A DNA stretch of 64,000 bases from Streptomyces sp. ISL-98. Lineage in GTDB: Bacteria > Actinomycetota > Actinomycetes > Streptomycetales > Streptomycetaceae. Positions 62,977-64,000 of this stretch are shown one piece after another. Within the stretch, counting starts at the first letter, position 1. The number at the start of each line of letters is the position of its first letter. A program made the position numbers and the translations under genes. The notes below the pieces were generated by a model. It was not told the origin of the DNA. It did not search any database and saw nothing but the letters and a program-made list of their open reading frames with translations. The stretch spans positions 1 to 64,000 of the forward strand of contig NZ_JAGGPB010000001.1 of assembly GCF_018614055.1 (NCBI RefSeq), read 5' to 3'.

Positions 62977-64000
62977 ATGGAACACATCACCTTGCTGCTC
63001 GCGATTGTGATCGTGACAGCTCTAGTGTTCGATTTCACGAACGGTTTCCACGACACCGCCAACGCGATGGCCACGACCATCTCGACCGGCGCTCTGAAGC
63101 CCAAGACGGCGGTGGCCATGTCCGCCGTGCTCAACCTTGTCGGCGCGTTCTTGTCCGTTGAGGTCGCCAAGACGATCTCCAGCGGGATCGTGACCGAAGC
63201 AGGCATCACTCCCGAGGTCATATTCGCGGCGCTCGTCGGCGCCATCCTCTGGAACCTCATGACCTGGCTGATCGGCCTGCCGTCCAGCTCCTCGCACGCC
63301 CTCATGGGCGGCCTGATCGGCGCCACCATCGCCTCGGTCGGCATCAGCGGCGTCAACGGCGGCACCGTCGTCACCAAGGTGCTCATCCCCGCGATCGCCG
63401 CACCGCTGGTCGCCGGCCTCGCCGCGTACCTCGCCTCCCGGCTGACGTACAGGATCGGCAGGAACGCCGACCCGAAGGCCACCGCGAAGGGCTACCGCGC
63501 CGGCCAGATCACCTCGGCGGGCCTGGTCTCCCTGGCCCACGGCACCAACGACGCGCAGAAGACCATGGGCATCATCACGCTGGCGCTCGTCGCCGGCGGT
63601 GTGCTCTCCCCCGGCTCCAACCCCCCGATGTGGGTCATCCTCTCCGCCGGTCTCGCGATCGCGCTCGGGACCTACCTCGGCGGCTGGCGCATCATCCGCA
63701 CCATGGGCAAGGGCCTCACCGACCTCCAGCCGCAGCAGGGCTTCGCCGCCCAGACCAGCGCGGCCAGCGTCATCCTCGCCTCGTCCAACCTCGGCTTCTC
63801 GCTGTCGACCACGCACTCCTGCTCCGGCGCCGTGATGGGCGCAGGCCTCGGTCGCAAGGGCGGCGTGGTCCGCTGGTCCACCGCCACCCGGATGTTCGTC
63901 GCCTGGGGTCTGACGCTGCCGGCCGCCGGTCTGGTCGCCGCGGGTTCGGAGTTCGTCACCAAGCAGGGCGACTGGGGCGTCGCGGCCATCGCGGTCTTCC
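62977..64000 (+). CDS. pit: Low-affinity inorganic phosphate transporter, Pit family (partial, cut by right edge)
   Basis: At least 341 residues seen. DFTNGFHDTANAMATTISTG and the later GTNDAQKTMGI are the two Pit signature loops; about nine hydrophobic segments are present. Takes up metal-phosphate with protons across the membrane. ATG at 62977 (EHITLLLAIVIV). The PHO box upstream matches the regulated Pit gene of S. coelicolor (PitH2) as I recall it. The reading frame is still open at 64000. Confidence 0.95.
   Translation, partial: MEHITLLLAIVIVTALVFDFTNGFHDTANAMATTISTGALKPKTAVAMSAVLNLVGAFLSVEVAKTISSGIVTEAGITPEVIFAALVGAILWNLMTWLIGLPSSSSHALMGGLIGATIASVGISGVNGGTVVTKVLIPAIAAPLVAGLAAYLASRLTYRIGRNADPKATAKGYRAGQITSAGLVSLAHGTNDAQKTMGIITLALVAGGVLSPGSNPPMWVILSAGLAIALGTYLGGWRIIRTMGKGLTDLQPQQGFAAQTSAASVILASSNLGFSLSTTHSCSGAVMGAGLGRKGGVVRWSTATRMFVAWGLTLPAAGLVAAGSEFVTKQGDWGVAAIAVF

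Overview
The window is about 64 kb of high-GC chromosome from a Streptomyces. The evidence is the high G+C, the many GTG/TTG starts, the four-base overlaps between genes, a chaplin gene (chpE), a streptophobe-type membrane protein, a 38-residue SGM_5486-type peptide and a PHO box before a Pit phosphate transporter. From memory, and without any search, the order mpg, spo0M-like, PEBP, HNH, SPFH/NfeD, chpE, two-component pair, queA-like, serB, sixA-like, fabG/fabI, tldD/tldE, tyrS, moaA, acetate symporter, subtilases, pit resembles one arm of the S. coelicolor core chromosome. Most of the window is ordinary core genome. No prophage, insertion sequence, CRISPR array, tRNA gene or secondary-metabolite cluster was found.

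Layout. 1-320: the leader and promoter end of an rRNA operon that runs off the left edge on the minus strand. 0.3-7.4 kb: DNA repair glycosylase, Spo0M-like, PEBP, HNH nuclease, TSUP exporter, SPFH/NfeD pair, an ABC ATPase and an unknown gene. 7.4-12 kb: a 51-bp tandem repeat and two very strong hairpins, then chpE, a NarL-type response regulator with a GAF histidine kinase, and an SDR-queA pair. 12-19 kb: a secreted transglycosylase, a double-FHA ABC transporter with a glutamine-rich linker, a streptophobe protein whose gene holds the only in-frame TTA codon I found, and serB. 19-29 kb: phosphohistidine phosphatase, MFS transporter with its small partner and a divergent GntR/FadR regulator, fabG-fabI, tldD-tldE and tyrS. 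29-38.6 kb: small membrane proteins, moaA, DUF485-ActP acetate transporter, two tandem secreted subtilases, and a lysoplasmalogenase-like/fatty-acid-hydroxylase pair. 38.6-44.4 kb: VIT family transporter, then a TetR-controlled catabolic operon (acetoacetate-decarboxylase-like, SDR, two amidohydrolases). 44.4-49.2 kb: BRCT exonuclease, Cys-rich protein, SURF1, GH15 and a non-canonical SDR. 49.4-52.6 kb: an Asp23/AmaP envelope-stress operon and a divergent Asp23-like protein. 52.8-64 kb: enoyl-CoA hydratase, small HTH, ABC-F, PQQ-type propeller, a YpfJ-like protease lacking its catalytic Glu, VOC, a helical protein, alpha/beta hydrolase, class II aldolase, GH25 lysozyme and pit (cut by the right edge).

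The items I rate most worth checking are: the TetR-ADC-SDR-amidohydrolase operon with a perfect TGTAAC/GTTACA operator; the overlapping lysoplasmalogenase and alkylglycerol-monooxygenase-like genes, which suggest ether-lipid breakdown; the spread of Asp23-like domains across five or more adjacent genes; the perfect inverted repeat in front of fabG-fabI; the HEXXH-to-HAXXH change; and a TTA codon plus a repeat-derived insert in the streptophobe gene. Several intergenic regions carry related palindromic elements with similar ends. All assignments rest on reading the sequence and family knowledge; no database or structure search was run.
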